From positions 1 through 64,000 of the forward strand of contig CADCVH010000051.1 in NCBI GenBank assembly GCA_902806085.1: a stretch of DNA of 64,000 nucleotides. Direction: 5' to 3'. The notes beneath the pieces were generated by a model. It saw only the letters and a list, made by a program, of their open reading frames with translations, did no database searches and was not told the origin of the DNA. Numbering within the stretch: the first letter of the stretch is position 1; every line of letters starts with the position of its first letter. This document shows, piece by piece, positions 7,518-15,308 of the stretch. The position numbers and the translations under genes are program-made. This DNA comes from an uncultured Rubrobacteraceae bacterium. Lineage in GTDB: Bacteria; Actinomycetota; Rubrobacteria; Rubrobacterales; Rubrobacteraceae.

Positions 7518-9806
7518 GTGGCATCGGAAAGCTCAAACCAGGCGACGGAGTCGCAGCAAGACGAGCAGAACCAGCAAGAGGACCAGCAGACGGACGGCCA
7601 GGGCCAGCGGGCATACGACTACGACGAAATAAAGGACAACGCTCCGGTTAGGAAAAACGACCCGCGCACCTCCGTCCAGAAGACCGAAGAGTACCGGTTC
7701 GCGAACAACATACCCGGCGATCAGACGATCCCCGAAAAGGCTTACGCGGACTACACGCTGGAGTACGACGACGAAGACGCGGCGATGAACGGCAAGATTC
7801 CGGACGTGCTGCTCGACGTGCCGGTCGTCAAGGTGGACGAGATCAACTTCGAGCTCAACGACCTGCGGGCCAAGGTCAACCTCTTCGCGAAGGTGCTCGA
7901 CCTGGTGGAGCTCTCGGTCGGGGTCGATCTGTACCTCGGCCGCGTAAAACTCGTCATAACGGGCGTGGAGGCGCAGGCGCTCCTCAAGGTTCGCCTGGAC
8001 AACGTGACCGCCATCATAGACCGGGTCCTCACGACCATAGACCGCAACCCCCAGATCATAGAGAAGCTCGTCGACAGCGTGGGCTCCGCGGTCGAGGACG
8101 TCGGCAGTGGCGCCGGCTCGGCCCTGGAGGACGTGGGCGAGGGCGCCGGTCAACTGGTTGGCGAAGGGGTCAACTCGGCGGTCGAGGATATCGGCTCTGG
8201 CGCCGGCGAACTTGTGGGTGATGGTCTCAACTCCGCGGTGGAGGATATCGGCTCTGGTGCTGGCGACCTGGTTGGTGAGGGAGCCAACCAGGCGGTCGCC
8301 GACATCGGTTCGGGCGCCGGCTCCGCCGTCGAGGACGTGGGCGAAGGGACCGGTCGGCTCGTAGGCGAAGGAGCCAACCAGGCCGTCGCGGATATCGGTT
8401 CTGGAACCGGCTCCGCCGTCGAAGACGTCGGTTCCGGGGCTGGCTCTGCGGTCGAAGACGTGGGCGAAGGCGCCCAGTCGGCGGTCGAGGACGTAGGTTC
8501 TGGGGCCGGCTCCGCTGTGGAGGACGTTGGCTCTGGTGCCGGCTCCGCCGTCGAGGATGTTGGCGAAGGCGCTGGCGAAGCCGTCGAGAGCACCGGAGGA
8601 GCCGTCGAAGACGTCGGCTCCGGGGCCGGCGAAGCCGTCGAGAGTACGGGCGAGGCCGTCGAAAATGTCGGCGAAGGCGCTCAGTCGGCAGTGGAAGATG
8701 TGGGTGAGGGTGCCGGCGAGGCGACCCAGCAAGTCGGCGAGGGCGCGGGACAGGCCGCGGGCGAGGTAGGCCAGGGCGCGGGGCAAGCGGCCGGTGAGGT
8801 AGGCCAGGGGGCAGGTCAAGCCGCAGGCGAGGTCGGTGAAGGAGCCGGACAGGCCGCCCAGGAAGTCGGCGAGGGCGCGGGCGAGGCTGCGGAAAGCGCC
8901 GGCCAGGCCGCCGAGCAAGTCGGGGAGGGTGCGGGGCAGGCCGCGGAAAGCGCCGGCCAGGCTACGGAGCAAGTCGGCGAGGGCGCCGGCCAGGCCGCGC
9001 AAGAGGCCGGGCAGGGGGCCGGGCAAGCCGCCGAGGGCGCAGCCGAGGGCGCAGGTGAGGCGGCCCAGGGCGTCGGGGGCACGGCGGGGCAGGTGGCCGA
9101 GGGTGCGGGCGACGCCGCCGGCCAAGCCACGGATCAGGCAGGGCAGGTCGCCGACCAGGCCCAGGATGCCGCCGGAGGGATCGCCGACCAGACGCAGGAT
9201 GCAGCGGGTCAGGCGACGGAGCAGGCGGGGCAAGTCGCCGACCAGGCCGGTGGCGTGTCGGATCAGGCAACTGGGGAGGTCGGTCAGGCCGCGCAGGGAG
9301 AGGCGCAGGACGTCGAGGGGCAGGCGTCCGGCCAAGACGGACAGGCCGCGCAAGGGGTACAGGACATCGCGGCCGGCCAAACGCAGGACGCCACGGGGCA
9401 GGCCCAGGAGACCGCCGGAAACGCGGCCCAGGAGGTACAGGACGGGGCCGGACAGGCCGCCGATCAAACCGGACAGGCCGCCCGACCCGGGGGGGATGCC
9501 GGGGGTCAGAACGTCGATGAAGACCAGGGCCAGCACGGCGCCGGGGTCGACGAGAACGCCAACGGAGGGCGTCAGAGCGTGCAGCGCGCGGTGGATCAGA
9601 CCGGAGACATCATCGAGATCACCCTGAACGAAAACGGCGAGATAGTGAGTGAGGAGCTGGCCGGCAACGTCGGCAGCCTGCCCGTGGAGGAGGAGTACGT
9701 GGACGATGATGGCCGAATCGTGAGTCGGGTGAGGGACGAGGCGGGGAATGCCATAGAGCGGGTGTTCGACGACGAGGGGAACATGGTCGGCATAAGGGTC
9801 GTTTGA
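7518..9806 (+). CDS. 762-residue acidic LEA-like repeat protein (putative scaffold)
   Basis: Residues 1-95 are Gln/Asp-rich and disordered. Residues 96-181 form a compact predicted alpha/beta domain (DVLLDVPVVKVDEINFEL, then SVGVDLYLGRVKLVITGVEA) shared with the protein at 17885. About 185-690 is an almost Lys/Arg-free 11-residue repeat region, first SAVEDVGSGAG, then GAGQAAGEVGQ, then ATDQAGQVADQ. Residues 693-762 form a second domain (LNENGEIVSEE, EEEYVDDDGRIVS, DEAGNAIERV) shared with the protein at 16058. The 11-residue period recalls LEA and apolipoprotein-type amphipathic helices. I infer a structural scaffold of a granule or condensate; no named family is recognised. Confidence 0.8.
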   Translation: MASESSNQATESQQDEQNQQEDQQTDGQGQRAYDYDEIKDNAPVRKNDPRTSVQKTEEYRFANNIPGDQTIPEKAYADYTLEYDDEDAAMNGKIPDVLLDVPVVKVDEINFELNDLRAKVNLFAKVLDLVELSVGVDLYLGRVKLVITGVEAQALLKVRLDNVTAIIDRVLTTIDRNPQIIEKLVDSVGSAVEDVGSGAGSALEDVGEGAGQLVGEGVNSAVEDIGSGAGELVGDGLNSAVEDIGSGAGDLVGEGANQAVADIGSGAGSAVEDVGEGTGRLVGEGANQAVADIGSGTGSAVEDVGSGAGSAVEDVGEGAQSAVEDVGSGAGSAVEDVGSGAGSAVEDVGEGAGEAVESTGGAVEDVGSGAGEAVESTGEAVENVGEGAQSAVEDVGEGAGEATQQVGEGAGQAAGEVGQGAGQAAGEVGQGAGQAAGEVGEGAGQAAQEVGEGAGEAAESAGQAAEQVGEGAGQAAESAGQATEQVGEGAGQAAQEAGQGAGQAAEGAAEGAGEAAQGVGGTAGQVAEGAGDAAGQATDQAGQVADQAQDAAGGIADQTQDAAGQATEQAGQVADQAGGVSDQATGEVGQAAQGEAQDVEGQASGQDGQAAQGVQDIAAGQTQDATGQAQETAGNAAQEVQDGAGQAADQTGQAARPGGDAGGQNVDEDQGQHGAGVDENANGGRQSVQRAVDQTGDIIEITLNENGEIVSEELAGNVGSLPVEEEYVDDDGRIVSRVRDEAGNAIERVFDDEGNMVGIRVV
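8070..9490 (+). repeat. 33-bp-periodic coding repeat (11-codon units)
   Basis: The coding sequence repeats with a 33-bp period. Units drift gradually from SAVEDVGSGAG-type to GAGQAAEQVGE-type to ATDQAGQVADQ-type, and adjacent units are the most alike. That is the pattern expected from repeated unequal exchange or slippage. Copy number is likely variable between strains. Confidence 0.85.
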
Positions 9807-9850
9807 GCGGGAAAGCAAGGTTGAGAAGACCGAGCGGAGAGGAGAATTAG

Positions 9851-10951
9851 GTGACAGACAAACAGACGGAGGCGTTGGAGAGGCTGAACCAGGGCATCCA
9901 GGAGTCCAGGCAGGAGGTCCAGAAACGGACGATGAACCTGGCCCAGGGCTACTTCGATGACTCGGCAGAGGCGCTCAAGCAGCAGATAAAAGACAACCGG
10001 TCCACGCTCGAGGGCCTGCCGGACCAGATCCCCGGCGGACGAGAAGAAGCCTTCCAGACGATGTTCCAGGAGTTGATGGACAACTACTCGTCCATGGAGG
10101 AGGCCATCGACGAGGCCCAGCAAAACGTCGCAAGCCTGGACACGGATCGGATCAGGCGCCAGGGAGAGATCGAGGCCACGGACGCGGCCCGCCGCGAGGC
10201 AAAAGAGCGGGGTGTGGACCTCACGCAGGTCGAGGGAACGGGTACCGACGGCCGGATCATCGTCAGCGACGTGGTAGAAGCGGCCGATGCGATGGAGAGC
10301 GGCGAAGGACCCGACGTTTCGGAGAACGGGGCCACCGATCAGGCCCAGCAGGCACAAGAGCAGGCCGGGCAGGCCGTGGAGGGCGCGCAAGACGCCGCGG
10401 GGGGCGCCACCGATCAGGCCCAGCAGGTAGCGGGCCAGGCGACCGACCAGGCCGGACAGGTGGCGGGCCAGGTCCAGGACGCCGCCGGCCAGGCCACGGA
10501 CCAGGCCGGGCAGGTAGCCGACCAGGCCCAAGACGCGGCGGGAGGGGCCACCGATCAGGCTGGTCAGGCCGTGCAGGGTGTCCAGGACACCGTCGGTGGG
10601 CTCACCGGCGACGGCCAAGAGGACGGCGGCGGCCCCCTGGGAGGGGTGACCGATCAGGTCGGCCAGGTCGCCGGGCAGGCCCAGCAGGTGGCGGGGCAGG
10701 CCACCGACCAGGCTGGGCAGGTCACCGGCCAGGCGCAGGATGCCGCGGGAGGCGCCACGCAGCAAGCCCAGGAGTCCGTGGGGTACGCGGCGGAGCAGGC
10801 GCAGAACGCTACCGGGGAGGACGAGGCCGGGGAGCCGAAGGCCACGAACGCCGCCAGGCGCAGAGCGAAAGAGATGGGGGTTGACCTCTCCACGATCGAA
10901 GGCACCGGCTCCGGTGGGCTCATAACTATCCAGGACGTGGTGGGCTCCTGA
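9851..10951 (+). CDS. phasin-like protein with two PSBD modules
   Basis: This is a 366-residue protein behind a strong ribosome site (GGAGAGGAG). Residues 1-105 are amphipathic helices reminiscent of phasins. Residues 109-146 are an E3-binding / peripheral-subunit-binding-like module (DAARREAKERGVDLTQVEGT, then GRIIVSDVVEA). An Ala/Gln-rich 11-residue repeat region follows, and a second module occupies 331-366 (AARRRAKEMGVDLSTIEGTG). No lipoyl or acyltransferase domain is present, so it is not a dehydrogenase E2. It probably works with the neighbouring repeat proteins, using the modules as protein-docking sites. Confidence 0.75.
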   Translation: MTDKQTEALERLNQGIQESRQEVQKRTMNLAQGYFDDSAEALKQQIKDNRSTLEGLPDQIPGGREEAFQTMFQELMDNYSSMEEAIDEAQQNVASLDTDRIRRQGEIEATDAARREAKERGVDLTQVEGTGTDGRIIVSDVVEAADAMESGEGPDVSENGATDQAQQAQEQAGQAVEGAQDAAGGATDQAQQVAGQATDQAGQVAGQVQDAAGQATDQAGQVADQAQDAAGGATDQAGQAVQGVQDTVGGLTGDGQEDGGGPLGGVTDQVGQVAGQAQQVAGQATDQAGQVTGQAQDAAGGATQQAQESVGYAAEQAQNATGEDEAGEPKATNAARRRAKEMGVDLSTIEGTGSGGLITIQDVVGS

Positions 10952-10955
10952 CGCG

Positions 10956-11240
10956 ATGAAGAAGGAGGGAACAGGCGAGCCGCAGAACCCGGACATAGTG
11001 CTCGATGCCGACGTGAGGATGCACGAGTTGTACTTCGATAGGGCGCCGAATCCTCGGGTGCGCTTTTGGGGAAACACCAAGCGCAACTCTGTATGGGAGA
11101 GCAGGCGCGAGAACTTACCGGGGGAGGTCCAGGAGGGCGTCGTTTATCCCAACGGCGGCGTTCGGTTGAGGATCGCCAGCGAGGCAGTGGATAGCGACGA
11201 GGTAGTAGATAGCGATCCCGGTTCAAAGACTAGTTCGTAA
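10956..11240 (+). CDS. hypothetical 94-residue protein
   Basis: A small ORF five bases after the previous stop, in a tight run of same-strand genes. The middle (DADVRMHELYFDRAPNPRVR, then FWGNTKRNSVWESRR) is basic and aromatic, unlike the low-complexity neighbours, and the tail is Asp/Ser-rich. The ribosome site is weak, so translation may be coupled to the upstream gene. I do not recognise a family. Confidence 0.55.
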   Translation: MKKEGTGEPQNPDIVLDADVRMHELYFDRAPNPRVRFWGNTKRNSVWESRRENLPGEVQEGVVYPNGGVRLRIASEAVDSDEVVDSDPGSKTSS

Positions 11241-11320
11241 AGAGAAAGGGTAAAGAGGGGCCGGAAGCAATCAAAGCGAACAACCGTGAGACAAAGACTC
11301 GTGAGCAAAGAGGAGAAAAA

Positions 11321-12793
11321 ATGAGCGAACAAGCGCAGCAGCAACAGACTCAGGATCAGTATCTGCAACAGGCCCAGGACTTCTTCGCGCGATCGATGGG
11401 TAGGATAAAGGGCCGGATGCAGAGCGACTCCGCCCAGCTCGAAAGCTTCATGCAGCAGCTTCCCGAGGATTCGCAGGCCCAGATCCAGGAGATGACCGAC
11501 TCCTACGCCCAGTTCGGGGACAGCATAGATCAGGCGTCCCAGGATGCTGGGGTGCAGGACGTGATGGAGGAAGAGGCCCAGGAGGCGAGGCAGAACGCGG
11601 ACGAAGCCACGGGTCAGGGCCAGGAACCCGTCCAACAAGCCACGGATCAGGTGCAAGATGTGGCCGGCGGGGGCGCCGAGCAGGTGCAAGATGCGGTCGG
11701 CGAGGGCGCCGAGCAGGCGCAAGATGCGGTCGGCGAGGGCGCCGAGCAGGCGCAAGATGCGGCCGGTGAGGTTGCTGATCAGGCCAGCCAGGTGGCGGAG
11801 AACCTGCCCGAGGGCTTCGAGGCGATAGACGAGCCCACCACCGACGAGGAAGGCAACACCGTCGTGCGCGCCGAGGATTCCGAGGGGAGCCTCACGGACT
11901 TCACCTTCGACCCGGAGGGTGAGATGGTGGACGAGGTCCCGGTGGAGGAGGGCGAGGCCGAAGGCGAGGCCGAAGACGAGGCCAGCCAGATGGCGGAGAA
12001 CCTGCCCGAGGGCTTCGAGGCGGTGGGCGATCCGACCACCGACGAGCAGGGCAACACCGTCCTGCAGGGCCAGGACGAGCAGGGCAACACCGTGACCGTC
12101 CAGCGCGCCGCGGACCCCGAGGGGAACGTCGTTGACTCCACGTACGATCAGCAGGGCAACCTCATGGACGAGACCCCGGTGGAGAATCCCGCCCCTCCCG
12201 GGTCCACGTCCTCGGTCACGACCCGCCCCTCCGACAACGAGGACAGCTCCGAGAACTCCTCCTGGGAAGACAGCGATACGACGACCGTCGATCAGCAAAA
12301 GGGCAGCGAAGGTCTTCTTGGCGGCGGCCTTCTCAGCTTGGATCTCCTCCCGCCAATGGAGAAGCAAACGACCACCGTGGAGTCCCAGGATTCCGAGGAT
12401 GTCGACGAGACGTCATCGGAGTCCTCGTCACAGGGAGGAGAAGAGCAGCAAGGAGAAGAGGCTGAGCAGGGAGAGGAAGCTGAGCAAGGCGGAGGCGGTG
12501 GGGGACCCGTCGATCAGGTGACGGACACCGTCGGCGGCGCGGCCGAAGGCGTGCCCGTCGTCGGGGACGCCGTAGGCGGCGAAGGCGGGGGACCCGTCGA
12601 TCAGGTGCAGGACACCGTCGGCGGCGTGACCGAGGGCCTGCCCGTTGTTGGAGGAGACGGCGAAGGCGGCGGGGGACCCGTCGATCAGGTGCAGGACACC
12701 GTCGGCGGCCTGACCGGCGGCCTGACCGGCGGTGGCGGCGGAGACGACGAGGAAGGTGGCGGCGGAGGCGGCCTCGCCGGGGGCCTCCTGTAG
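11321..12793 (+). CDS. phasin-like acidic repeat protein
   Basis: This 490-residue protein has a strong ribosome site (AGAGGAG before the ATG). Residues 1-95 share the phasin-like helical domain of the protein at 12882 (LPEDSQAQIQEMTDSY, then SIDQASQDAGVQDVMEE). Three near-perfect 11-residue repeats follow, then two copies of a ~60-residue beta-rich unit (NLPEGFEA, PTTDEEGNTV). The tail has Ser/Glu/Gln-rich and Gly-rich segments, with GGPVDQVQDTVGG repeated three times. The composition is strongly acidic. It has no C-terminal PSBD, unlike its neighbours. It is likely a structural component of the same assembly. Confidence 0.75.
   Translation: MSEQAQQQQTQDQYLQQAQDFFARSMGRIKGRMQSDSAQLESFMQQLPEDSQAQIQEMTDSYAQFGDSIDQASQDAGVQDVMEEEAQEARQNADEATGQGQEPVQQATDQVQDVAGGGAEQVQDAVGEGAEQAQDAVGEGAEQAQDAAGEVADQASQVAENLPEGFEAIDEPTTDEEGNTVVRAEDSEGSLTDFTFDPEGEMVDEVPVEEGEAEGEAEDEASQMAENLPEGFEAVGDPTTDEQGNTVLQGQDEQGNTVTVQRAADPEGNVVDSTYDQQGNLMDETPVENPAPPGSTSSVTTRPSDNEDSSENSSWEDSDTTTVDQQKGSEGLLGGGLLSLDLLPPMEKQTTTVESQDSEDVDETSSESSSQGGEEQQGEEAEQGEEAEQGGGGGGPVDQVTDTVGGAAEGVPVVGDAVGGEGGGPVDQVQDTVGGVTEGLPVVGGDGEGGGGPVDQVQDTVGGLTGGLTGGGGGDDEEGGGGGGLAGGLL
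11672..11770 (+). repeat. three tandem 33-bp repeats
   Basis: Three adjacent 33-bp units (11672-11704, 11705-11737, 11738-11770) differ at only a few bases and each encode GAEQVQDAVGE or a close variant. They lie in the gene at 11321. Confidence 0.9.
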
Positions 12794-12881
12794 ACCTCCT
12801 GCAATCGAGAGCGGCGGGGTTGATTCCGCACGGCCCCGCCGCTCACCGGAAACGATAGTCAACGAGCAAAAAGGAGACCAA

Positions 12882-13865
12882 GTGACTGACCAAGCACCGA
12901 ACCTTCAGCAGCAGAACCTTCAGGCGGCCACGGAGAACGCCCAGAACTTCTACGGGCAGTCGATAGGCAGCCTCAAGAGCCAGGCCCAGAACTACCGCGA
13001 GCAGCTGGAGCAGTTTTCCCAGCAGCTTCCCGAGGATTCGCAGGCCCAGGTCCAGGAGATGATCGACTCCTACATAGAGCTCGAGAGCTCCATGGACCAG
13101 GCGGCCCAGGATGCCGGGGTACAGGACCAGATGGAGCAGGCCGCCCAGCAGACCCAGCAGCAGATCCAGGACGCCGCCGGGGGTGCCGCCCAGCAGGCAC
13201 AAGACGCCGCCGGCCAGGCCACCGATCAGGCCCAGCAGGCCGCGGGCCAGGCGACCGACCAGGCCGGCCAGGTCGCGGGCCAGGCCCAGGACGCCGCCGG
13301 GGGTGCCGCCCAGCAGGCCCAGGACACCGCCGGCCAGGCCACCGATCAGGCCCAGCAGGTCGCGGGCCAGGCGACCGATCAGGCCGGCCAGGTCGCGGGC
13401 CAGGCCCAGGAGGCCGTAGGCGGGCTCACCGGCGGCGGCCAGGAAGGCGGCGGAGGCCCTCTGGGTGGCGTCACCGATCAGGTAGGCCAGGTTGCGGGCC
13501 AGGCCCAGGAGGTAGCGGGCCAGGCTACGGATCAAGCCGGCCAGGTCGCGGGCCAGGCCCAGGACGCCGCCGGGGGTGCCGCCCAGCAGGCCCAGGACAC
13601 CGCCGGCCAGGCAGCGCAGCAGGGGCAGCAGGCCGCGGGTCAGGCAGCGCAGCAGGGGCAGCAGGCCGCGGGTCAGGCGGCCCAGCAGGCTGGAGGTCAG
13701 CAGCAGGGAGGCGAGCAGCAGGGAGGCGAGCAGCAGCCGAACGCCACGCAGGCAGCCCAGCAGAAGGCCCAGCAGATGGGTGTGGACCTTTCCCAGGTGC
13801 AGGGCTCCGGGGCTGACGGGCGCATCACCGTCAGGGACGTGCAGAGCGCCGCGGACCAGCAGTAG
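12882..13865 (+). CDS. phasin-like Gln-rich repeat protein with C-terminal PSBD
   Basis: From the GTG with an AAGGAG site this is a 327-residue protein. Residues 1-95 are the phasin-like helical domain (QLPEDSQAQVQEMIDSYIEL, then SSMDQAAQDAGVQDQMEQ), clearly paralogous to that at 11321. The centre is an ATDQAGQVAGQAQDAAG-type repeat. Residues 289-327 are an E3-binding-like module (AAQQKAQQMGVDLSQVQGSG, then GRITVRDVQSA). The low charge and high Ala/Gln/Gly content suggest a disordered or amphipathic helical linker between two folded ends. A surface or client protein of a granule is the inferred role. Confidence 0.75.
   Translation: MTDQAPNLQQQNLQAATENAQNFYGQSIGSLKSQAQNYREQLEQFSQQLPEDSQAQVQEMIDSYIELESSMDQAAQDAGVQDQMEQAAQQTQQQIQDAAGGAAQQAQDAAGQATDQAQQAAGQATDQAGQVAGQAQDAAGGAAQQAQDTAGQATDQAQQVAGQATDQAGQVAGQAQEAVGGLTGGGQEGGGGPLGGVTDQVGQVAGQAQEVAGQATDQAGQVAGQAQDAAGGAAQQAQDTAGQAAQQGQQAAGQAAQQGQQAAGQAAQQAGGQQQGGEQQGGEQQPNATQAAQQKAQQMGVDLSQVQGSGADGRITVRDVQSAADQQ
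13608..13673 (+). repeat. two perfect 33-bp tandem repeats
   Basis: Two identical 33-bp units (13608-13640 and 13641-13673), each encoding QAAQQGQQAAG, are followed by a degenerate third copy and by three short GAGCAGCAGGGAGGC-like units up to about 13735. They lie in the gene at 12882. Confidence 0.9.
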
Positions 13866-13906
13866 CCGCGGGTCCTTGGGGAAGCCGTCGAAGGAAAGGA
13901 GCAGCT

Positions 13907-14167
13907 ATGGACGACAAGGCCAAAGGCAAGGCCAAAGAAGCCTACGGCGCCTTGACCAGCGACGAGGCCAAGAAGGAGGAGGGCCGGGCGCAGCAGAGGA
14001 AGGCTGACGCCCAGGAGCAGGCGGCACAGCAAGCAAAGACCAGCCAGGCGAAAGAAGAGGCCAGGCGGGCGGAGAGGCAACGGGACCGGCAGAAGGTCAA
14101 GGACAAGGGCCTGCTAGGCGGCGTTACGGACTCGTTGTCCGGGCGTGATCGAGGCCCAGGGGCCTGA
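13907..14167 (+). CDS. CsbD-like small stress protein
   Basis: This is an 86-residue protein with a good ribosome site (AAAGGAG). Its start (KAKGKAKEAYGALTSDEAKK) matches the CsbD family pattern of abundant small general-stress proteins found in many bacteria. The rest is Lys/Arg/Gln-rich and highly charged, opposite in charge to the acidic repeat proteins upstream. It closes the first block of the cluster and is followed by a strong hairpin. Confidence 0.65.
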   Translation: MDDKAKGKAKEAYGALTSDEAKKEEGRAQQRKADAQEQAAQQAKTSQAKEEARRAERQRDRQKVKDKGLLGGVTDSLSGRDRGPGA

Positions 14168-14202
14168 CACGGCGGGATCACCCCGCAAAAAGAGCCGGGT
14201 TA

Positions 14203-14238
14203 GGGACGCATTTCCGATGTCTGCCGGAAATGCGTCCC
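14203..14238. terminator. perfect 14-bp hairpin, terminator-like
   Basis: GGGACGCATTTCCG (14203-14216) and its exact complement (14225-14238) are separated by an 8-base loop. A T-rich stretch (TTCGTTTT) begins only about 12 bases after the stem, so this is not a textbook intrinsic terminator. It lies between the CsbD-like gene and the Arg-rich Ig-like gene and probably ends the 7.5-14.2 kb transcript. Confidence 0.6.
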
Positions 14239-14297
14239 GCGTCCTGCTCTTCGTTTTCTAACGGCACTGACATTACCGCGGAGGAGTTGATAAGCGT

Positions 14298-14663
14298 ATG
14301 GGTAGACGGAGGAGACGGAGGGGGCCTGGCAGCGGGAGGCACGCGAGCCGCGGTGGTGGTTCGAGGCGCAGAATTCTCATAACCTCGGTTAGTCCTTCCG
14401 GAGACGTTAGTAGCGCCAGCCCCACCATCCGGGCCGTCGTCGAGGACAGGGACGGCACCCCCCTGTCCAGGAACGACATAGACTTGTACCTCGACGGGGA
14501 GGAGAAGCGGTTCACCTACAGGCGGGCTACCGGTGACCTGAAATGCTCCACCGGGAGGCTCTCCTCCGGCACCCACACGGTCGAAATAGATGCCTACGTC
14601 GAAACCGACGACGGGGGGGGCAAGGCGGGCAGGAAGAAATGGACCTTCAACGTAAAGAAGTAA
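14298..14663 (+). CDS. Arg-rich Ig-like domain protein, copy 1
   Basis: This 121-residue protein has an extremely basic start (MGRRRRRRGPGSGRH), then one Ig/cadherin-like beta domain with the usual landmarks: SPTIRAVVEDRDG, NDIDLYLDGEEKRF, LSSGTHTVEI and a closing KKWTFNVKK. There is no signal peptide, so it is probably cytoplasmic. It is paralogous to the next gene. The basic tail could bind nucleic acid or the acidic repeat proteins of the cluster; that is inference. Confidence 0.7.
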   Translation: MGRRRRRRGPGSGRHASRGGGSRRRILITSVSPSGDVSSASPTIRAVVEDRDGTPLSRNDIDLYLDGEEKRFTYRRATGDLKCSTGRLSSGTHTVEIDAYVETDDGGGKAGRKKWTFNVKK

Positions 14664-14806
14664 GGGGCAGATAGGGCAGGCGGTTTCAAGTACGAACCAG
14701 GCTGGGCATCTGATCCGCATTGGGGTCCTCTATTCGTGCTGCGAGAATACGAGCGGGTCTTGGAGGTGTCCCCGCATCGTCGAGGACCGTATGAGGAAGG
14801 GATCGC

Positions 14807-15229
14807 GTGGCCAAGAGACGGAGGAACAGACGAAATTCGCGTCGTAGGTCCTCGGTCAGGGTTGTCAGGGTCACGAGGACGGAAGGCTCTAGCGAGAGCC
14901 AGACTACAAGCTATCGCACGGGAGGCCTCTCCATTACCGGCGTGGGCCCGACTGGTAAAATTGCAAGCTCTTATCCCACCATCCGGGCGAAGGTGAGAGA
15001 CGAGGGGGCCAACCTCTCCAAGAGGGACATCAGGTTGTACCTTGACGGGTCCGAGAAGATCAGGTTCCATTACGATCGGGTCAGCGGCCGCCTGAGCTAC
15101 AACGTCCGCGGCGCGCTGTCTCCCGGCACCCACCGGGTGGAGGTAGAAGCCGGAGCCGAATTCGGGGACAATCGGGGACAATCCAACAGTACGGCCAGAA
15201 AGGGATGGACCTTCACGGTGGCGCGTTGA
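14807..15229 (+). CDS. Arg-rich Ig-like domain protein, copy 2
   Basis: This 140-residue paralog of the preceding gene starts with GTG (AGGAAGG site upstream). It begins AKRRRNRRNSRRRSSVRVVR, followed by the same Ig-like domain (SYPTIRAKVRDEGANLSK, DIRLYLDGSEKIRFHYD, LSPGTHRVEVEA, KGWTFTVAR). The presence of two diverged copies with conserved basic tails suggests that both domain and tail matter. It lies directly upstream of the ParA gene. Confidence 0.7.
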   Translation: MAKRRRNRRNSRRRSSVRVVRVTRTEGSSESQTTSYRTGGLSITGVGPTGKIASSYPTIRAKVRDEGANLSKRDIRLYLDGSEKIRFHYDRVSGRLSYNVRGALSPGTHRVEVEAGAEFGDNRGQSNSTARKGWTFTVAR

Positions 15230-15308
15230 GAGCCCAGGTTACGAGGCAGCACGATCACGGAAAGCCACGTGCGGCCCGGGACAAATCGGACGTGCATGCG
15301 AGGCGTGG

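Noticed and set aside
7803-8060. Domain at 96-181 of the large repeat protein resembling gas-vesicle GvpA/J
   Set aside because: A faint V-x-x-V-x-L-x-G-V-E-A pattern is shared, but the GvpA core motifs and any other gvp genes are absent.
7533-9818. 761-residue ORF on the minus strand opposite the large repeat gene
   Set aside because: It mirrors the repeat gene in a GC-rich frame, is Leu/Gly/Arg-rich, and has no ribosome site or recognisable domain.
9851-10951. Dihydrolipoamide acyltransferase (E2)
   Set aside because: Only the E3-binding-like modules match; lipoyl and catalytic domains are missing.
8070-13740. CRISPR array
   Set aside because: The repeats are in-frame 33-bp coding units without unique spacers and no cas genes are near.
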